From Moraxella sp. (GTDB taxonomy: Bacteria; Pseudomonadota; Gammaproteobacteria; Pseudomonadales; Moraxellaceae), in the NCBI RefSeq assembly GCF_030525845.1, contig NZ_JAUNDY010000006.1, positions 1 to 64,000 of the forward strand: DNA of 64,000 nt. Reading direction: 5' to 3'. The notes below the pieces were generated by a model. The model was not told where the DNA came from. It made no database searches and saw only the letters and a program-made list of their open reading frames with translations. Below, in pieces: positions 26,978 to 35,699 of this stretch. Numbering within the stretch: the first letter of the stretch is position 1; each line of letters begins with the position of its first letter. A program made the translations under genes and the position numbers.

Positions 26978-27536
26978 ACTTTAAAATCACAATATCGCAC
27001 CCCCCAACATAAAAACTTTTTCACTCCCATATAAACCCCACCACAATAAACCAACCACACACTCTGCAATAAATGGGACAATTCAAAACAATGTGGGATA
27101 AGTTAAGATAGACCAAACTGCAAGAGCGTTACACTGGGTGCAACAAGTTGGCGGAGTTTAAATTTGTGGTTTTATGGGGAAAGACAGGTAAAAATGCCTG
27201 TCTTTTTTGTCGTCCTATTTTAGCACATAAGCTCACGATGGCGGGTTGATTTTTTGGGTAGATAGCTTTGGGTTATGTGCCAGATGTCAGGGCGGATAAG
27301 GCGACTTCTATTAGCCGTCTATCGCCTTATCAGGCACATTGAAGGTAAACTTGCCAAGATTGTGGAGTTTTTAAGATAAATCAAAACCTGAAAACAAAAT
27401 ACCCCAAGCTGTGAAGTTTGGGGTATTTTTATGGGTTGATTTATTAGAATGAAATCAAATTACACATGGTGCAATAAACTCAAAAGGATATTTATTGCAA
27501 AAGTCGGCAAGATTTTTCGCGACGGGCATCACCCAT
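26978..27536. other. Gene-poor stretch with orphan terminators
   Basis: No convincing gene. Two good plus-strand hairpin terminators stand without upstream genes: 27180-27208 (AGACAGG.../...CCTGTCT plus T6) and 27396-27430 (AATACCCCAA/TTGGGGTATT plus T5). Short frames around 27120-27370 contain Cys pairs (TGCN, CLFC) and an Arg-rich tail but are broken by stops. Probably decayed gene remains. Confidence 0.45.
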
Positions 27537-27568
27537 AAAAAACAGCCCAAGCGATGTGCTTAGGCTGC
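27537..27568 (-). terminator. Terminator of the FadL-like porin gene
   Basis: CAGCCTAAGC/GCTTGGGCTG hairpin with a T-run on the minus strand. Confidence 0.88.
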
Positions 27569-27589
27569 CCAACTCATGTTTGTGTTACT

Positions 27590-29005
27590 TTATTTCTTTT
27601 GGTAAGCTAACTTGACACCCACAGCATAACCGTCATTATCCTCAAAACGTGCCACGCTACCATCTGTACCCACCTGTGTTGGGATTTGGGCAACGGCATC
27701 GCCAAACTTAAAGTATTTAGCACCGAGCGACACAGACCATTCGGGTGTGATGTTATATTTACCACCCAAGCCAACGCTATAATAACCCTTAATTGGACCT
27801 AATGTACTAACAGGATTGCCTGCACCGCTGTCATAGCCCACAGAACCCTGTACGGCAAGTTTGTCATTTAGTTTTTTGCCCAAACCAACTTCTGCTGACC
27901 ACTGGTCGTCAGAATAACGCACGATAGGCAGACCATTTGGAAAGCTAGCAGGATTGCTGGCTTTGATGGTGTTGCTGTACTGTGGTGGCGTAATGTTAAA
28001 ATCAGACCATGGCACATAGCGTACTTTGGCGGTTAATAACGTGGTTGGGTTTATCCCTGTTTGAAAATCTAGATTCCATGACTCAGGCAAAGTTACGCTA
28101 AATGGCTGAGTGATGGCTGTATCACGGTCTCGAAGAGCCAACGCTGGCACAACCTCCGCAATAGAGCGTTCATGGTCAATCTCTGAACGATAGGTTAAGG
28201 CTGCTTTTAGGGCAATCTCAGGTTTGTGGTAGGCGACACCCGCCACCCAGCCGTAACTGGTGTCAGCACCGATTCTGGCGTCATAACCAGTCATCGCACC
28301 ATATGCTGTACCACGCAAATGTACCTCGCCTGTCAGACGTTGGATTTGTGGACCGCCATAAATTTGAAAGTTTTTATTTTGACCAAGTTTGGCACCCATG
28401 AGCAACGTGGCGTTTTGGGTACGAATCTCAACGTTGGTGCCTTGACCGTGCGTGCTTTCAGCAGAGGTAGCAATATCATTTAACTTGCCAGCAACATATT
28501 GCATGGTGGGATTACCTGATGCGTTTAGCTGTTGAGCCGTACCTTTGGCGACTTCCACACTTGTGATGGTGGGTACCATCGCACCAATTTGAGCCTTTTG
28601 TGCGTCGCTAAGCAAGGGGCTACTACCCAATACAGTCGCAGCGGTATTTACCATCATGGCGGTTGTTTTATCCTTGTCGCTCACAAAGTTGTTGTTGCCA
28701 CGATATTCAATTGCTGCACCCCATGGTTCATCGTACAGCACACCAACACTAAATGTGTCATTAATGTCCGCTTTAATACCAAAACGTGCAGAATCATAGG
28801 CTTCTGCCATGTTGCTAATTGCATTGCCACTGGTGTCCTGCCCAGAAACACTCGCCTCAATGTAGGTGTACACCACCTCGCCATATGTGCCATCTTGCAA
28901 AAACGCTGTAACATCCTGTCCTGAGCGGTCAAGACCCGCCGCATTTGCTGTACCCACTACACCAATCGATGCTATTGCTAATGCTAAGTGTCTATAATTA
29001 AACAT
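27590..29005 (-). CDS. FadL/OmpE-type outer-membrane long-chain fatty-acid porin
   Basis: A 471-residue outer-membrane beta-barrel. The signal peptide (1-22) ends TANA before AGLDRSGQDVTAFLQDG, the FadL-type mature N-terminus. Repeated amphipathic strands follow, and the protein ends in LAYQKK with an alternating aromatic pattern. NITPEWSVSLGAKYFKFGDA is typical of the last strands of FadL proteins. The family moves hydrophobic compounds through the outer membrane; Moraxella catarrhalis OMP E belongs here. GGAG before ATG 29005 fixes the start; an upstream frame to 29050 adds a non-signal segment. Monocistronic with its own terminator. Confidence 0.88.
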   Translation of the reverse strand: MFNYRHLALAIASIGVVGTANAAGLDRSGQDVTAFLQDGTYGEVVYTYIEASVSGQDTSGNAISNMAEAYDSARFGIKADINDTFSVGVLYDEPWGAAIEYRGNNNFVSDKDKTTAMMVNTAATVLGSSPLLSDAQKAQIGAMVPTITSVEVAKGTAQQLNASGNPTMQYVAGKLNDIATSAESTHGQGTNVEIRTQNATLLMGAKLGQNKNFQIYGGPQIQRLTGEVHLRGTAYGAMTGYDARIGADTSYGWVAGVAYHKPEIALKAALTYRSEIDHERSIAEVVPALALRDRDTAITQPFSVTLPESWNLDFQTGINPTTLLTAKVRYVPWSDFNITPPQYSNTIKASNPASFPNGLPIVRYSDDQWSAEVGLGKKLNDKLAVQGSVGYDSGAGNPVSTLGPIKGYYSVGLGGKYNITPEWSVSLGAKYFKFGDAVAQIPTQVGTDGSVARFEDNDGYAVGVKLAYQKK

Positions 29006-29276
29006 AAAAAACTCCAATTTAAAAACAACTCTTCCGTATGTCTTGTACATACTGCCTAGAAAATCATCGCTAAAACCTTGTCATGCCATCAAATCCACAC
29101 AAAAACAAGTGTTTTAACAACTGTTTCGTTATCACATAATAAAACAAAATTCAGCATAAAACAATAGCAAAAAACGTACATTCTGTGAATAAATTGTCAT
29201 TTTTTAAAATTTTTTCACGAATTTTTAGCAAAATATTAATAATTAATAATCATTTTAAATTAAAAACGCAACCTCC

Positions 29277-30188
29277 ATGATAAAAAACTTCACAAAAAAC
29301 ACTATCGTAATTTTTCACTTTGTTATAAAATATCGCAAAAAAATCCTTCTAAACTTCATGAAAGCCCCAACCTACAAAAAAAATCTCCCCCTAAAAGAAA
29401 AAATCCACATCATCATCGAAGGCACGGACACCCCCGAAGGGAAGTTTTTTGATGTTGTTTTACTGATCGGTATCATACTAAGCGTGATTGTGGTCATGCT
29501 AGATAGCGTGCTATATCTTAGACTTCAATATGGTCGGTTATTTTTTTATGCCGAATGGCTATTTACCGTTCTGTTTACCACCGAATATTTGCTCAGACTG
29601 TACTCAGCCCCCAGTCGCAAGCAATATGCATTTAGTTTTTTTGGCGTGATAGACTTGCTGGCTTTACTACCTAGTTATTTAAGTTTATTTTTTATGGGAA
29701 CACAGTATTTACTGGTGGTGCGGATTTTGCGGATTTTGCGGATTTTTAGGGTTTTTCGCCTCAAATCCTACATGCAACAGGCTGGGTTTTTGGCGGCGGC
29801 ATTTCGTACCAGCCAGCATAAAATCATCGTTTTTTTCTTGTCATTGCTACTACTGGTTACAATTTTTGGCTCGGTCATGTACGTGGTGGAGGGTCCTGAA
29901 AATGGCTATACCAGCATCCCCAAATCTATCTATTGGGCGGTTGTAACCTTGACAACCGTAGGCTATGGCGACATCTCTCCCAAGACCCCCATCGGTCAGG
30001 CGATTGCAAGCATGGTGATGATCATGGGTTATTCTATCATTGCTGTGCCGACAGGAATTTTTACCGCTGAACTATCACGCACCATGAGACCTCAATTACA
30101 CCCCATTACCTGCCCAAAATGCGGAAAATTTGGTCATGCCTCAAATGCTAAATTTTGCGACCGTTGTGGACATGATTTGCACTTATAA
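29277..30188 (+). CDS. Voltage-gated potassium channel with C-terminal zinc ribbon
   Basis: A 303-residue ion channel. Six helices are visible (S1 about 60-80, S5 about 180-200, S6 about 240-262). S4 carries regular Arg residues (RILRILRIFRVFRLK), and the pore has the K+ selectivity filter TVGYGD. The cytoplasmic end has two CxxC knuckles (CPKCG, CDRCG) forming a zinc ribbon. ATG 29277 lacks a clear ribosome site; ATG 29358 (MKAPTYKK) is an alternative start that removes a basic AT-rich leader. Divergent from the porin gene. Confidence 0.88.
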   Translation: MIKNFTKNTIVIFHFVIKYRKKILLNFMKAPTYKKNLPLKEKIHIIIEGTDTPEGKFFDVVLLIGIILSVIVVMLDSVLYLRLQYGRLFFYAEWLFTVLFTTEYLLRLYSAPSRKQYAFSFFGVIDLLALLPSYLSLFFMGTQYLLVVRILRILRIFRVFRLKSYMQQAGFLAAAFRTSQHKIIVFFLSLLLLVTIFGSVMYVVEGPENGYTSIPKSIYWAVVTLTTVGYGDISPKTPIGQAIASMVMIMGYSIIAVPTGIFTAELSRTMRPQLHPITCPKCGKFGHASNAKFCDRCGHDLHL

Positions 30189-30216
30189 ACAAAAAGGGCG
30201 AACCTCTCTCGCCCTC
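30188..30216 (-). terminator. rluB terminator
   Basis: GGGCGA-GAGAGGT-TCGCCC hairpin followed by five T on the minus strand, between the convergent channel and rluB genes. Confidence 0.7.
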
Positions 30217-30239
30217 ATAACAAATCCCACAAAATCAGC

Positions 30240-31238
30240 CTACACCTTATAAAACTTCGCCTGAGCAAAGGAGGGTTTTTTAGGATCTTTTTTGTCAAAT
30301 TTTGCTTGTTTGCTCGGCTTTTTGCCATCTTTACCGAAGCGATCATGACGTTTTTGGCGAACCTCACGAGCTGGCAGGGGCTTTTTGTGAATGCGAGCTT
30401 GCTTTTCTTTGGTGGCAGTATTTAGACCAGTCCCCTGACGAGAACACAAACCCACCAAGCCCACCAAACCATCAATGGCTTTGGCATCAAGTTCAATAAA
30501 CCGCCCTGTTTTTAGCTCTTTTGGTAGTGTCATGCTACCGTATCGCACACGAATCAAGCGAGAGACTTTTAATTCTTGTGATTCAAACATGCGGCGAACT
30601 TCACGCTTACGCCCCTCTTTGATGGTAACATAATACCATTTATTGACACCTGTACCACCGCCCTCTCTGATGTCATCAAATTTTGCTGTGCCATCTTCTA
30701 GCTCTACGCCAGAGGTTAGATTACGAGCAATCTCTGGAGTTACCTCGCCAAGCACTCGCACGGCATATTCACGCACAATCTCACTTGATGGGTGCATGAG
30801 CCTGTGAGCAAGCTCACCATCATTAGTAAATAACAAAAGCCCTGATGAATTAATATCAAGTCTACCCACCATAATCCATCTGTCGCCTGTCAGCTTTGGC
30901 AAACGGTCAAACACCGTAGGACGACCCTCAGGGTCAGACGCCGAACAAATCTCGCCCTCAGGCTTATAATACGCCAACACTCGGCGACGCTTGGCTCGCT
31001 CAGCATGGATACGCACCAAGCGACCGTCCACACGAATCTCGTCGGCGGGACTTGCTCTATCGCCCAAAGTGGCGATTTTACCATTAATAGAAATACGCCC
31101 TACTTTAATAACTTCTTCTAGCTGACGGCGAGAGCCTAAACCTGCACCTGCTAAGAGTTTTTGGAGTTTTTCTCCTGTCGGCTTACCACTGATTAATTCG
31201 GCGTCTTGATGATTAAGAGGAGTCTGAGAGTTGGTCAT
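30240..31238 (-). CDS. rluB: 23S rRNA pseudouridine synthase B
   Basis: A 332-residue RNA modification enzyme expected to make pseudouridine 2605 in 23S rRNA. It has an N-terminal S4 RNA-binding domain (about 22-68: EKLQKLLAGAGLGSRRQLEEVI) and an RsuA/RluB-type catalytic domain with the nucleophile Asp in GRLDINSSGLLLFTNDG. GRKREVRRMFE is also typical. The C-terminal 65 residues are a low-complexity Lys/Pro-rich tail (KKPSKQAKFDKKDPKK), common in RluB. Assignment to RluB rather than RluE/F rests on length and tail. Confidence 0.9.
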   Translation of the reverse strand: MTNSQTPLNHQDAELISGKPTGEKLQKLLAGAGLGSRRQLEEVIKVGRISINGKIATLGDRASPADEIRVDGRLVRIHAERAKRRRVLAYYKPEGEICSASDPEGRPTVFDRLPKLTGDRWIMVGRLDINSSGLLLFTNDGELAHRLMHPSSEIVREYAVRVLGEVTPEIARNLTSGVELEDGTAKFDDIREGGGTGVNKWYYVTIKEGRKREVRRMFESQELKVSRLIRVRYGSMTLPKELKTGRFIELDAKAIDGLVGLVGLCSRQGTGLNTATKEKQARIHKKPLPAREVRQKRHDRFGKDGKKPSKQAKFDKKDPKKPSFAQAKFYKV

Positions 31239-31342
31239 GGGTTTGTCCTGTATGGGGAATGTAACATTTCACAATGTTGGTTGGATTTGTGATTTTAACT
31301 GTTTTTTTAAAATTTAGCAAGAAATGTTCACTCATTAAATGA

Positions 31343-31380
31343 GAATAAAAATAAGAGTGCCGATAAACACCCTTATTATT
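31343..31380 (-). terminator. htpG terminator
   Basis: AATAAGGGTG/CACTCTTATT stem with one bulge and a T-run on the minus strand, 10 bases after the htpG stop. Confidence 0.8.
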
Positions 31381-31390
31381 TAACCATCAA

Positions 31391-33325
31391 TCACTTTAAA
31401 AGCAATTTATTGATGCGTTTTAAGTAGCCTGCTGGGTCGGTGGGTTGTCCGCCGTCTGCAATCAATGCTTGGTCAAAAATCACTTCTGCCAAATCATCAA
31501 AATCGCCAGTGCTTTCTAAACGGTTGATGAGTGGGTGAGTGGGGTTGATTTCTAGGATTGGCTTGACATCAGGCACAGGTTGCCCCATGGCTTTTAGCAT
31601 TTGAGCCATTTGTGGGGTCAGCTCACCGTCGCCCACCACAAGACAAGCAGGCGAGTCCACCAGACGGCTTGTTACTCGCACGTCTTTGGCCTTATTGCCC
31701 AATACGCCTTTGAGACGCTCAACCACAGGTTTGAGCTGTTCTTCTTGTTTTTTGACTTCTTCTTTTTCGGCTTCATCGGTCAAATCCCCCAAATCCACCG
31801 CCCCTTTGGCGATGTTTTGCAAGGGCGTACCGTCAAATGAAGTCAAGAAATTCATCGCCCATTCGTCCACTTTGGAGGTCATGAGAATGACTTCAATGCC
31901 TTTTTTGTTAAATAGTTCAAGCTGTGGCGAGTTTTTGGCAGACACAAGGTTATCAGCAGTTAGATAATAAATCGCTTTTTGACCCTCTTTCATGCGTGCT
32001 TTATAGTCGGCAAAACCAGTTACCACGCTGTCGTTGGTACTTGTGGCATAGCGGAGCAGTTTGGCGATACGTTCTTGGTTGGCTCCGTCTTCACCCAAAC
32101 CTTCTTTGATAACATCGCCAAATTCACGATAAAAGTCAGCAAATTTCGCTTGTTTACTTTCGTCCTCAGAATTTGCCAAACTTGCAAGCAAAGTCAAGAC
32201 ACGGCGAGCATTGCCCTCACGAATGGATTTGACATCACGGCTTTCTTGTAAGATTTCACGGCTGACATTAAGTGGCAAATCAGCACTGTCAATCACACCC
32301 TTGACAAAACGTAGGTACATGGGGAGCAGTTGCTCAGCATCGTCCATGATAAAGACACGTTTGACGTAAAGTTTTAGCCCACGTTGATGTTCACGAGCAT
32401 AGAGGTCAAAGGGGGCTTTTTTGGGAATGTACAAAAGCTGAGTGTACTGCACACGTCCCTCTACTCGGTTGTGCGTCCAAGTGAGTGGCTCATCAAAATC
32501 ATAGCTGACCGTTTTGTAAAACTCGCTATACTCCTCATCGCCAATCTCACTTGGGCTACGAGTCCAAAGGGCGGACGCTTTGTTGATGGTTTCCCACTCA
32601 TCGGTCAAAATCATCTCGCCGTTTGGTACTGGAGCGTTTTCGTCCTGGTCTGCGTCCTCTTGCCAAACTTCTTTACGCATTTGGATGGGTAGGCTGATGT
32701 GGTCGGAGTATTTTGAAACCAATGATTTGATTTTGTAGCGGTCAAGGTAACCATACTCGCCCTCTTCACGCTCGACAAATTCGTCTTTTAGATGGAGTGT
32801 GATGGTCGTACCACGAGTTGCCTTGTCGATATTTTCGGTGGTAAATGAGCCTGTACCGTCCGACACCCAGCGTACGCCATTACTTGCTGGCTCGCCTGCT
32901 TTACGGCTATCGACGCTGATTTTGTCCGCCACAATAAAGCCTGAATAAAAGCCTACGCCAAACTGTCCAATCAGATGACCGTCCTTTTTGTCAGCGTCCG
33001 ACAGTTTGTCCAAAAAGGCTTTTGTGCCTGATTTGGCAATCGTACCTAGATTGTCAATCACGTCCGCCTCATTCATGCCAATGCCATTGTCAGAAATGGT
33101 CAAGGTTTTGGCATCTTTATCAATCTCAATACGAATGGCAAGCGAGCCGTCATTTTCGTACAGACTGTCGTCCGATGTCGCCAAAAAGCGTAATTTATCA
33201 CACGCATCAGAGGCATTGGAAACCAGCTCACGGATAAAAATATCTGGGTTTGAGTACAAAGAATGGGTAACAAGGTGGAGAAGTTGATTAACTTCAGTTT
33301 CAAAGGTATGATTTTTTACGGTCAT
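31391..33325 (-). CDS. htpG: Chaperone protein HtpG (bacterial Hsp90)
   Basis: A 644-residue ATP-dependent chaperone. The N-terminal GHKL ATPase domain has [20 protein letters not shown] and GQFGVGFYS (about residues 30-125), and the middle domain includes the catalytic-loop segment [10 protein letters not shown]. The C-terminal dimerisation domain is complete (ending RINKLLLK). Length fits the family (E. coli 624). AGGA precedes ATG 33325; an upstream in-frame extension to 33457 is not conserved. A heat-shock-type promoter lies upstream. A damaged copy of its first ~80 bases lies at 34336-34417. Confidence 0.97.
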   Translation of the reverse strand: MTVKNHTFETEVNQLLHLVTHSLYSNPDIFIRELVSNASDACDKLRFLATSDDSLYENDGSLAIRIEIDKDAKTLTISDNGIGMNEADVIDNLGTIAKSGTKAFLDKLSDADKKDGHLIGQFGVGFYSGFIVADKISVDSRKAGEPASNGVRWVSDGTGSFTTENIDKATRGTTITLHLKDEFVEREEGEYGYLDRYKIKSLVSKYSDHISLPIQMRKEVWQEDADQDENAPVPNGEMILTDEWETINKASALWTRSPSEIGDEEYSEFYKTVSYDFDEPLTWTHNRVEGRVQYTQLLYIPKKAPFDLYAREHQRGLKLYVKRVFIMDDAEQLLPMYLRFVKGVIDSADLPLNVSREILQESRDVKSIREGNARRVLTLLASLANSEDESKQAKFADFYREFGDVIKEGLGEDGANQERIAKLLRYATSTNDSVVTGFADYKARMKEGQKAIYYLTADNLVSAKNSPQLELFNKKGIEVILMTSKVDEWAMNFLTSFDGTPLQNIAKGAVDLGDLTDEAEKEEVKKQEEQLKPVVERLKGVLGNKAKDVRVTSRLVDSPACLVVGDGELTPQMAQMLKAMGQPVPDVKPILEINPTHPLINRLESTGDFDDLAEVIFDQALIADGGQPTDPAGYLKRINKLLLK

Positions 33326-33375
33326 AAAAAATATCCTGTCAAGGGCGTGCCAAATCTTGGTTTTTGTTGCAAAAA

Positions 33376-33401
33376 ATGAGAAAAATCGCACGTTTTTCAA
33401 G
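33376..33401 (-). promoter_or_regulatory. Sigma-32-like promoter of htpG
   Basis: CTTGAAA (33401-33395), 13 bases, then TCTCAT (33381-33376) on the minus strand, close to the heat-shock consensus CTTGAA-N13/14-CCCCAT. It lies about 50 bases before the htpG start codon. Confidence 0.5.
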
Positions 33402-33413
33402 GAAAAGCCCGCA

Positions 33414-33433
33414 GTTGATATAATCATATCAAC
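33414..33433. promoter_or_regulatory. 20-bp palindrome upstream of the htpG promoter
   Basis: GTTGATAT-AATC-ATATCAAC, a perfect 8-4-8 inverted repeat without a T-run, 12 bases upstream of the heat-shock -35 element. An operator is likely; the regulator is unknown. The rest of the gap to 33593 shows no gene. Confidence 0.45.
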
Positions 33434-33593
33434 AAGGGATTTGACGCAGAAAAACAAGATTTAGCCATTTTTTGCACAAAAATACACGCAAAATCTTAAA
33501 ACTGGACGCACCACAACCAATGTAATCAAGGTTTGGCACGCCCTCATTAACAGGATAAAAATAGGGATAAGGGCGAATTTTTCAAGGGTAAAA

Positions 33594-34133
33594 TCATTGG
33601 ACTTTTCTTGGTATGTCTTCTTTTTCTGCCCTTTCACGTGTTTGCTCTTTCAAATTAAGCAAGTCGCATTTTGGCACGGACTCAAACATTGCTCTTAGCA
33701 GCTTATCGTTAGCAAACAAAGTTTTGCCAATATCACCGCCATCGTTATATTTGGCAAATACAGTCATATACTGTGCGTAGTCCGCCTTGTCATACTCATC
33801 AAGGTTTATAAAACGGATAAAATCGCCATTGCCTGCACGCAACTCCTTAAACATCTCTTGACCGAGCGGTGTGTCGAAAAAATTGTCCATGAGTTGTCGT
33901 TCGTGTTCGGTCAAAAACCCATCAATGTGCTTGACTGCCAACTCATCCAAAATGGGTTTGAGTATGTCGCTCACGCATTGCTGTTTTTTGACATCCACGC
34001 CATTAAAGCTTTCCACCACAGATTCTGCCATTGCCCCGTTAAACATGAGTTTGGTAAAATCAGCGGTCGCCCCTGTATAAGCAAATGCTTGTGTGGACAA
34101 AAACAGGCACGCACCCAGTAGATATTTTTTCAT
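33594..34133 (-). CDS. Secreted hypothetical protein, DUF2059-like
   Basis: A 179-residue protein with a signal peptide (1-18, ending AFA) and a helical, mainly polar mature part with two Cys. The pattern of helices around HIDGFLTEHERQLMDNFFDTPLGQEMFKEL (positions about 70-98) resembles DUF2059, in which residues near a TPLGQ turn are conserved. Function unknown, presumably periplasmic. It lies between htpG and the htpG/clpB scar on the same strand. Confidence 0.65.
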   Translation of the reverse strand: MKKYLLGACLFLSTQAFAYTGATADFTKLMFNGAMAESVVESFNGVDVKKQQCVSDILKPILDELAVKHIDGFLTEHERQLMDNFFDTPLGQEMFKELRAGNGDFIRFINLDEYDKADYAQYMTVFAKYNDGGDIGKTLFANDKLLRAMFESVPKCDLLNLKEQTRERAEKEDIPRKVQ

Positions 34134-34195
34134 GATAACTCCGACATGGAAAAATGTTTAAACCATCATAGCACAATCATGGGGGCGGTGCAATG

Positions 34196-34228
34196 TAAAA
34201 CACCCCGAAACTCATTTGGGGTGTTTTT
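34196..34228. terminator. Terminator following the clpB tail fragment
   Basis: AAAACACCCC/GGGGTGTTTT hairpin with T-runs usable in both directions. It follows the clpB fragment stop on the minus strand. Confidence 0.85.
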
Positions 34229-34242
34229 GATAGGACATCAAT

Positions 34243-34405
34243 TCAATTTCAATTTCTCAAAACCAAGTCGCCCATTATCCACCACAACAGAAATGGTATC
34301 GCCTGCTACAAATTCGCCTGCAATGAGCTTTTGGGCAAAGAATGGGTAACAAGGTGTAGAAGTTGATTAACTTCGGTTTCAAAGGTATGATTTTTTTACG
34401 GTCAT
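34243..34405 (-). pseudogene. htpG 5' end fused to clpB 3' end (recombination scar)
   Basis: On the minus strand the first ~70 bases (from ATG 34405) are a near-copy of the htpG start. An extra A in the A-run shifts the frame and stops it after eight codons. From about 34345 down to TGA 34245-34243 the sequence instead encodes FAQKLIAGEFVAGD and on to FEKLKLN, recognisably the C-terminus of the disaggregase ClpB. The joint falls in CCATTCTTTG, which htpG contains and a clpB Pro-Phe-Phe-Ala segment would also encode. An untranslatable chimera left by recombination; intact clpB lies elsewhere. Confidence 0.75.
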
Positions 34406-34470
34406 AAAAATATCCTGCTAATGAAAATTAACAGGATAAAAATAGGGATAAGGGCGAATTTTTTAAGGGC
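34336..34470. repeat. Partial copy of the htpG 5' region
   Basis: 34336-34417 matches 33257-33337 and 34428-34470 matches 33549-33591, with only a few differences. The roughly 210 bases between these blocks upstream of htpG (including its heat-shock promoter and palindrome) are missing from the copy. Confidence 0.85.
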
Positions 34471-34497
34471 TTGCAAAATACCCAAGCATGTTACACC

Positions 34498-34571
34498 TTG
34501 CCAAAACTCCCCCTCTTTGCTATAATCACGGCATTAAACTGTAAAGCTCTTGTCATACGCAAGGGCTTTTT
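34498..34571 (+). promoter_or_regulatory. Strong promoter followed by an attenuator-like hairpin
   Basis: TTGCCA (34498-34503), a 17-base spacer and TATAAT (34521-34526). The predicted start near 34533 is followed at once by AAAGCTCTTG-TCATACG-CAAGGGCTTTTTT (34543-34571), an intrinsic-terminator shape, 18 bases before the next gene. It may limit transcription of the gene at 34590 or end a very short RNA. Confidence 0.6.
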
Positions 34572-34589
34572 TAGATACAGAGTCAAATC

Positions 34590-35321
34590 ATGAACAGCCA
34601 AACCCCCATCTTTAACAATGACAATTTACTAGAAAATGTCTTTTTAAGCATTCAAAGCACCCTAAGTAGCGTCAAGCACAGCTACACGACCACCGCAGGG
34701 GATTTGGTTGATGAAATTTTAATCACAGGCAGTCAAGCCCAAATCAATGACGCTTTAAATCAATTTGTCGTCAAAAATGTCGGCATGATATTAGAGCTTA
34801 GACTTGACCTACTAGACGATTTTTTGCGACTGTATTGCACGGCTGATTTGCTTGGCATGCATTTATCGGTTGCCAGCAATTTCAAACTTACCGAAATTCG
34901 CCTTGACCGCCACGTCCAAAGAGTTGTTTTTGAGCAAATTTCTGATACGGATATTTTGACTTTGCACAGCAAATCATGGTGGAAAACCCCCTCAATTAAG
35001 TTTGCCGTGAACGCCTACCGCACCCTACTCAAAAAAGACCCACTGCCATTTTTGCTTAGTCTATCCCCAAAACTCAAAGGCAGACCATTCATTGAATACA
35101 AAGGCGACATCATCTACCTTGAAATCGGCAGATGGCTACCAGCTGACATCAAAAAATACCTAAAAAAGGTGCAAATCAATCACGCCACCATTGAACATGA
35201 ACAGCTTATCCTAAAAGCCCAACCGAATTTTTCAGAAATTCTTAGTTTTGGCGACCCTAATGCTGACATTATTACCGAAAAAGACAACCCCAATTACCCT
35301 AATAATAAAAAATCAGCCTAA
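34590..35321 (+). CDS. Conserved hypothetical cytoplasmic protein
   Basis: A 243-residue soluble protein without signal peptide or membrane helices. It is rich in Leu and Asp in the first half (LELRLDLLDDFLRLYC) and has a basic central region (FKLTEIRLDRHVQRVV). I do not recognise a family. The start at 34590 sits 18 bases behind the attenuator-like hairpin, with only a weak ribosome site. The promoter is near-consensus, so substantial but conditional expression is likely. Confidence 0.6.
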   Translation: MNSQTPIFNNDNLLENVFLSIQSTLSSVKHSYTTTAGDLVDEILITGSQAQINDALNQFVVKNVGMILELRLDLLDDFLRLYCTADLLGMHLSVASNFKLTEIRLDRHVQRVVFEQISDTDILTLHSKSWWKTPSIKFAVNAYRTLLKKDPLPFLLSLSPKLKGRPFIEYKGDIIYLEIGRWLPADIKKYLKKVQINHATIEHEQLILKAQPNFSEILSFGDPNADIITEKDNPNYPNNKKSA

Positions 35322-35408
35322 TTTATAACTCAAACCCCAGAAACTACCGCCAAGTAACATGACGGCAAGTACACCCATACACACCATAAGGTTTAAGTTG
35401 TCTGAGGC

Positions 35409-35639
35409 TTAGTTTACAATACCTGATTCTTGGAGACAATGACTGCGATTAAAGTTATCATACTGATATTTGGAGAAATGGGGAGAATCTTGTGATGTCA
35501 AGGCAGGTATGTGTCTAGTGCAATTTGGGTCGTAGTTGGGGTAAGCCTCAGGTTTTTGGCTTTGCTCCTCGTTAAATTCCTGCATATTCATACATGCCGT
35601 CAAAGACAACGCCATTATGGCTAATGCTATGATTTTCAT
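35409..35639 (-). CDS. Small lipoprotein
   Basis: A 76-residue protein with a signal peptide and lipobox LTAC (Cys16). The mature part is short, polar and has two Cys (PNCTRHI, SHCLQES) that could form a disulfide. AGAGGT before ATG 35639 is a good ribosome site. Function unknown. It sits just downstream of the CoA-transferase gene, on the same strand. Confidence 0.65.
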   Translation of the reverse strand: MKIIALAIMALSLTACMNMQEFNEEQSQKPEAYPNYDPNCTRHIPALTSQDSPHFSKYQYDNFNRSHCLQESGIVN

Positions 35640-35699
35640 AAGACCTCTCCAAAGAAACTACTCCCCAAAGGTTTGAGGAGCAGTGTTGTTACATACTGA

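Noticed and set aside
29225..29260. Fur-box-like AT-rich run (ATTAATAATTAATAATCAT) before the channel gene
   Set aside because: Only a partial match to the Fur consensus in a strongly AT-rich region; no iron-related gene follows.
35330..35405. 24-codon hydrophobic minus-strand frame after the hypothetical gene at 34590
   Set aside because: Too short, no ribosome site, overlaps the end of the neighbouring frame; not distinguishable from chance.
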